Under the pieces are notes generated by a model. It saw only the letters and a list, made by a program, of their open reading frames with translations. It had not been told where the DNA came from and did no database searches. Made by a program: the position numbers and the translations under genes. A stretch of 64,000 bases of DNA from Alphaproteobacteria bacterium (GTDB lineage: Bacteria; Pseudomonadota; Alphaproteobacteria; Rhizobiales; Rhizobiaceae): assembly GCA_024742485.1 (NCBI GenBank), contig JANSYK010000001.1:868001-932000 (forward strand), given 5' to 3'. Below are positions 60,338-64,000 of the stretch, one piece after another. The first letter of the stretch is position 1, and every line of letters starts with the position of its first letter.

Positions 60338-61207
60338 ATGAATCAACCCGAAGGCGCCCGTCATTTGCGCCTCTGCGTCGCCCAGACCTGTTCAACCAAT
60401 GCCCATGAGGGCAATGTCGCCGCGCTGCGGGCAATTGCCGAACGGGCTGCAGTGCAGGAGTGCCAGTTGCTGTGCCTGCCGGAGGCAGCAGGTTTGATGA
60501 ACCGCGATGTCGAAAGCGCCCGGAAAATCATCACGCGTGAGGAGGATGATCCCTATCTCGCCGCCTGTCGGGAGATGGCTGCCAAATACGGCATCTGGGT
60601 CCACAGCGGCTCAACGCCAATCCGCGCCGCCGCAGACCTTCCGGTCAACCGAACGCATCTGATCGACAGCGCCGGCGAGATTGTCGCCCGTTATGACAAG
60701 ATCCACCTCTTCGACGTCTGTCTGGCGGACGGGATCGAGCGGCTGGAATCGAAACGCTATACCCCCGGTGACCAGTCAGTCCTGGTGGACACACCCTGGG
60801 GGCCCTTCGGCTTGTCCATCTGCTACGATCTGCGCTTCCCTCATCTTTACAGGGAATACGCCAAGGAGGGAGCGACACTGTTGTTCGCACCTTCGGCCTT
60901 CACCCGCCCGACCGGCAAGGCCCATTGGGAAATGCTGCTGCGGACCCGCGCCGTCGAAAACGGATGTTTCATGGTGGCGGCGGCCCAGACCGGCGAACAT
61001 GATGACGGCCGCAAGACCTATGGGCACTCGATGGTGGTCCATCCCTGGGGCAATATCATGATGGATCTCGGCGACGCGGTCCAGGAAGGCATTCTCGATA
61101 TCGATCTGACCGATGTCGAGACGACACGGCAGCAGATTCCGTCGCTCAACAATGAGCGGGACTACCGGATGCACCACACCGGTTCTAACGACCAAATGTC
61201 AGCGTAG
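60338..61207 (+). CDS. Carbon-nitrogen hydrolase (Nit1/Nit2-type omega-amidase or deaminated glutathione amidase)
   Basis: 289-residue nitrilase-superfamily amidase with intact triad: Glu49 (CLPEA), Lys121 (YDKIHLFD) and Cys162 (SICYDLRFP). RTRAVENGCFMVAAAQTGEH and SMVVHPWGNIMMDLGD are characteristic of the Nit branch, which hydrolyses deaminated glutathione or alpha-keto-glutaramate-type amides. The assignment to this branch is by motif; the substrate is not proven. It precedes the peptide-binding protein gene by 13 bp, suggesting one operon. Confidence 0.9.
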   Translation: MNQPEGARHLRLCVAQTCSTNAHEGNVAALRAIAERAAVQECQLLCLPEAAGLMNRDVESARKIITREEDDPYLAACREMAAKYGIWVHSGSTPIRAAADLPVNRTHLIDSAGEIVARYDKIHLFDVCLADGIERLESKRYTPGDQSVLVDTPWGPFGLSICYDLRFPHLYREYAKEGATLLFAPSAFTRPTGKAHWEMLLRTRAVENGCFMVAAAQTGEHDDGRKTYGHSMVVHPWGNIMMDLGDAVQEGILDIDLTDVETTRQQIPSLNNERDYRMHHTGSNDQMSA

Positions 61208-61220
61208 AAGGAATGGGGAA

Positions 61221-62801
61221 ATGAAACCAATTCGCACTCTCTTTTTGGCAGCGGTTTTTGCGACCGCATCAACGCTCGGCGCAGGCATTGCCGGCGCCCA
61301 GGACCGGCCGTCAATGACCTTCGCCGTTGACAATCTCTGGCCCACAATGGATCCGGTTGCCGGTATTTCGACCACCGGAGGTCGGGTTCACTGGAACCTG
61401 TTCGACACATTGTTGCGCCGCAATCTTCACGCCGATGAAAACGGCACGGAACTGATCCCGTGGCTTGCCACAAAGTGGGAGCGCACCTCTCCGACGGTGT
61501 GGACCATCACGCTGCGCGACGATGTCACCTTCCACGACGGCAAGCCGATGACCGCCGAGGATGTGGCCTTTTCCATGTCCGAGAAGCGGATCTGGGGCGA
61601 CAAGCCCGAAGCGCCGCGTGGCAAGCGCTATGCACGAGGCATTGTGCGCGTCGAGGCGACAGGACCGCACACGGTTGAAATCGAGACCGCGAGCCCGGAT
61701 CCAGCCTTTGCCAATCGATTGGTCACACCTCTCGGCTTCGTTTTGCCCAAACACTATTACGAGGAAGTCGGTGCCGATGCCTTTGGACAGTCGCCGATGG
61801 GAACGGGCCCCTACAAATTGGTCAGCTTCGATCCCTCCGACAAGCTGGTGGCCGTCGCCAACGACAATTGGTGGGCCGGCAAGCCACCGGCATCCGAGAT
61901 CACCTGGAAGGTGGTGCCGGAATACTCCACACGATTTGCCGGTCTGGCGGCCGGTGAATTCGACATGATTGTCGGCGTCCCGACCGACCAGGTCCCCGTG
62001 GTTGAAAACACACCGGGTGTAAAAGTGCTGTCGCAATCCATCGAAAATTATCCGATGTTCGCCTTCAACATGATGGCAACAGAAGAGCTGCCCGATAATC
62101 CGCTGCAGGATGTCAATCTGCGCAAGGCGATGGTCACGGCGATTGATCGCGACGCCATCACCGAGGCGCTGTGGGGTGGCGCAACCTTCACACCGGCGCC
62201 ATTCAACTTTCCCGAATACGGCGCCTATTACGATCCGGACCGCAAATCCCGCTACAGCTACAACCCGGAAATGGCCAAGGAGCTTTTGGCCAAGAGTGGT
62301 TATGACGGCCGGGAACTTGTCTGGCACATCACCCGTGGCTTCTATCCCAACTATGAAACCGCTGCCGAGATCATGATCGAGCAATGGCGGGATGTTGGTA
62401 TCAATGTGCGCATGAAGGTGGTCGACAATTTCTCCTTGGCCTACAAGCGCCCGTTCCATTTGTTGAACATGTCCATGTCGAGCGAGTTTTCCGGTGATCC
62501 CTATCGCCCGCTCTGGCTTGACTGGGGTCCCAATTCCAGCCGGGTAAACGCCAAACACAAGACCTGGGCCGCCACGCCGAAATTCTACGAGCTTGGCGAG
62601 GCGTTTGAATCCGCCGAGGATTTTGACAGCCGCAAAGCCGCCTATCTGGCGCTGGTCGATGAGTGGGAAAATGTCACGCCAGGCATGTATCTATGGCGCA
62701 ACGTCATCACCTATGCCTATCGCGACAATTGGGATTTCACCACGGGATCGGTCGCCCGCACACTGTTCGATCATCTGCATCTGCAGCCGTCCGGACAGTA
62801 A
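61221..62801 (+). CDS. Peptide-family ABC transporter substrate-binding protein
   Basis: Periplasmic binding protein of family 5 (DppA/OppA fold), 526 residues. ATG 61221 is supported by a GGAATGGGGAA site and a Sec signal peptide (TLFLAAVFATASTLGAGIAGA, then QDRPSMTF); upstream in-frame Met only overlaps the hydrolase. Motifs are MDPVAGISTTGGRVHWNLFDTLLRR, WTITLRDDVTFHDGKPMTAEDVAFS, MGTGPYKLVSF, and LRKAMVTAIDRDAI. Likely binds a peptide or other amide compound processed by the adjacent Nit hydrolase (inference). Confidence 0.92.
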   Translation: MKPIRTLFLAAVFATASTLGAGIAGAQDRPSMTFAVDNLWPTMDPVAGISTTGGRVHWNLFDTLLRRNLHADENGTELIPWLATKWERTSPTVWTITLRDDVTFHDGKPMTAEDVAFSMSEKRIWGDKPEAPRGKRYARGIVRVEATGPHTVEIETASPDPAFANRLVTPLGFVLPKHYYEEVGADAFGQSPMGTGPYKLVSFDPSDKLVAVANDNWWAGKPPASEITWKVVPEYSTRFAGLAAGEFDMIVGVPTDQVPVVENTPGVKVLSQSIENYPMFAFNMMATEELPDNPLQDVNLRKAMVTAIDRDAITEALWGGATFTPAPFNFPEYGAYYDPDRKSRYSYNPEMAKELLAKSGYDGRELVWHITRGFYPNYETAAEIMIEQWRDVGINVRMKVVDNFSLAYKRPFHLLNMSMSSEFSGDPYRPLWLDWGPNSSRVNAKHKTWAATPKFYELGEAFESAEDFDSRKAAYLALVDEWENVTPGMYLWRNVITYAYRDNWDFTTGSVARTLFDHLHLQPSGQ

Positions 62802-62819
62802 ACGCACCGGGCAGAAGGG

Positions 62820-64000
62820 GTGAGTGAATCGGCAGCGCCTTCGACAGCGCCAGTCATCGAGGTCAGCGATCTTTCGGTAAAACTGCCGGAAGGCGCTGAC
62901 CGGACCTTTGCGGTCGAGGGCGCCAATTTCTCCATTCGCGAAGGTGAAACCCTTTGCCTGGTCGGAGAATCCGGATCGGGCAAGTCGGTCCTCGCGCAAA
63001 CAATCATGGGCATGTTGCCGCCGCAGCTGAACCTCTCAGAGGGCGACATTCGTTTTTGTGGCGACCCACTGCCCCCACAGCGCTCTTCAGCGTTCGAAAC
63101 GCTGCGCAGTCGTCGCCTGGCGATGATCTTTCAGGATGCCGCCGCCAGCCTCGATCCAATCCAGAGAGTCGGTCATCAGCTTGAGGAAATCCTGCAGGTT
63201 CATGGGATCACGGACCGCAGGGAGCGAAACAGGCGGGTCATGGACCTCCTGGATGCGGTTCAACTGCCCGACCCCGAACGGATTTACCGGTCCTATCCCC
63301 ACCAGATCTCGGGCGGTCAGGCCCAGCGGATCGTTATCGCCGGCGCCTTGGCACTCGGGCCCGAATTGTTGATTGCCGATGAGCCGACAACCGCGCTGGA
63401 TGTCACAACCCAGGCGGAAATTCTTCACCTGGTGGCGCAGTTGGCGAAAACCCGCAACGCTGCCGTCATGTTCATCACACACGATATCGGAGTCGTTGCG
63501 GAGATCGCTGATACAGTGGCCGTGATGTGCGAGGGAAAAATTGTTGAAACAGGGTCACGGGACGCAGTTCTGACCCAGCCGCAACATCCCTATACGCGCA
63601 GGTTACTGGACGCCGTACCCAAGCCGGCTGAAGCCGGTTCCATGAAGGTTCGGGAGCCGGTTCTTACCGTAGATGGTCTTTCTCGCATTTATCACATCAA
63701 GACCGGCCCCTTCTCACACGCGCCCCTGAAAGCGCTGCGGGACGTTTCGTTTTCACTTGGCCCGGCGGAAACGTTGGGTGTCGTTGGAGAGTCCGGGTCC
63801 GGCAAATCGACCCTCGCCCGCTGTCTATTGCGCCTGGAAGAGCCAGACAGCGGCCGCATCCTCTTTGAGGGCTCGGATATCATGACCGCGCGCGGTTCGC
63901 AGATGCAGAATCTGCGGGCGAAATTGCAAATCGTCCTGCAGGACCCCTATTCAGCCCTCGATCCGCGCCAGAGCATCGGCAGCGCCATCGCCGAGGGGCC
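62820..64000 (+). CDS. Fused double-NBD peptide ABC transporter ATPase (GsiA/DppDF-like), 3'-truncated by window edge
   Basis: Open frame to the window end, from GTG 62820 with an AGAAGGGG site overlapping it. NBD1: Walker [11 protein letters not shown]-loop [18 protein letters not shown], signature [15 protein letters not shown], Walker [13 protein letters not shown], then the oligopeptide C-terminal [15 protein letters not shown]2 begins about residue 280: Walker [32 protein letters not shown], and is cut off. Such fusions run 500-620 residues, so about a third is missing. Permeases are expected beyond the right edge. Confidence 0.9.
   Translation, partial: MSESAAPSTAPVIEVSDLSVKLPEGADRTFAVEGANFSIREGETLCLVGESGSGKSVLAQTIMGMLPPQLNLSEGDIRFCGDPLPPQRSSAFETLRSRRLAMIFQDAAASLDPIQRVGHQLEEILQVHGITDRRERNRRVMDLLDAVQLPDPERIYRSYPHQISGGQAQRIVIAGALALGPELLIADEPTTALDVTTQAEILHLVAQLAKTRNAAVMFITHDIGVVAEIADTVAVMCEGKIVETGSRDAVLTQPQHPYTRRLLDAVPKPAEAGSMKVREPVLTVDGLSRIYHIKTGPFSHAPLKALRDVSFSLGPAETLGVVGESGSGKSTLARCLLRLEEPDSGRILFEGSDIMTARGSQMQNLRAKLQIVLQDPYSALDPRQSIGSAIAEG

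Noticed and set aside
1-64000. Prophage, integrative element, CRISPR array, tRNA or rRNA genes
   Set aside because: No integrase, transposase, phage structural gene, regularly spaced repeats or recognisable tRNA/rRNA sequence was seen on either strand.

Overview
The window reads as a chromosomal segment of a heterotrophic alphaproteobacterium, most likely Hyphomicrobiales (Rhizobiales) or a close relative. It is GC-rich by eye (near 60%). It is packed with ABC importers (six complete or partial systems), several regulator families, a DUF1127 mini-protein and many catabolic enzymes. I see no rRNA, tRNA, CRISPR array, prophage or insertion sequence. Organism placement is inference from gene content and style, not from a marker gene.

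Region by region: (1) 1-3152, the 3' end of a peptide/nickel-type ABC importer operon (two permeases, two ATPases, joined by ATGA overlaps). (2) 3287-9755, an AraC regulator, an FGGY sugar kinase and a ribose-type sugar ABC importer; short AraC-like repeats lie before the kinase and before the binding protein. (3) 9781-11385, an ECF42-type sigma factor with its DGPF/YCII partner. (4) 11943-14520, two ChaC-like gamma-glutamylcyclotransferases around an M19 dipeptidase, readable as a glutathione-breakdown operon. (5) 14554-20496, single enzymes: GNAT, Gfo/Idh/MocA, CitE-like lyase, M20 peptidase, GFA protein, VOC protein and NodB-type deacetylase. (6) 20800-32336, a polyamine-type ABC importer, a nitroreductase, a large MalT-like LuxR regulator, an exported flavodoxin and a hydantoinase/oxoprolinase-DUF917 pair. 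A GGATAGGT doublet with 21-bp period occurs before both the importer and the hydantoinase gene, which suggests one regulon. (7) 32416-44511, a divergent polyol/ketose cluster: a DeoR regulator, a two-ATPase ABC importer resembling glycerol-type GlpSTPQV systems, a tiny membrane protein, DhaK/DhaL kinase, LsrF, a second class I aldolase and two SDR dehydrogenases.

(8) 44553-48163, a zincin metallopeptidase, a SABATH-type methyltransferase, a LysR regulator and a DUF1127 protein with a clear terminator. (9) 48164-51420, a molybdenum hydroxylase (2Fe-2S subunit and Tat-exported Mo subunit) followed by a diheme c-type cytochrome. (10) 51476-52671, a GerW/YtfJ-DUF2953-unknown mini-operon on the minus strand. 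(11) 53164-59267, the most unusual part: an animal-type heme peroxidase, an unrecognised 176-residue protein whose only cysteine is its penultimate residue, a YcaO-domain protein, and a regulator fusing a class III nucleotidyl cyclase to SARP-like and TPR domains. I propose this as a candidate undescribed peptide/protein-modification cassette. (12) 59331-64000, a LysR regulator, a Nit-type amidohydrolase, and the first genes of another peptide ABC importer that runs off the end.

Recurring architecture: in three of the importer operons a stem-loop sits immediately after the binding-protein gene, as expected for differential expression of the abundant binding protein.
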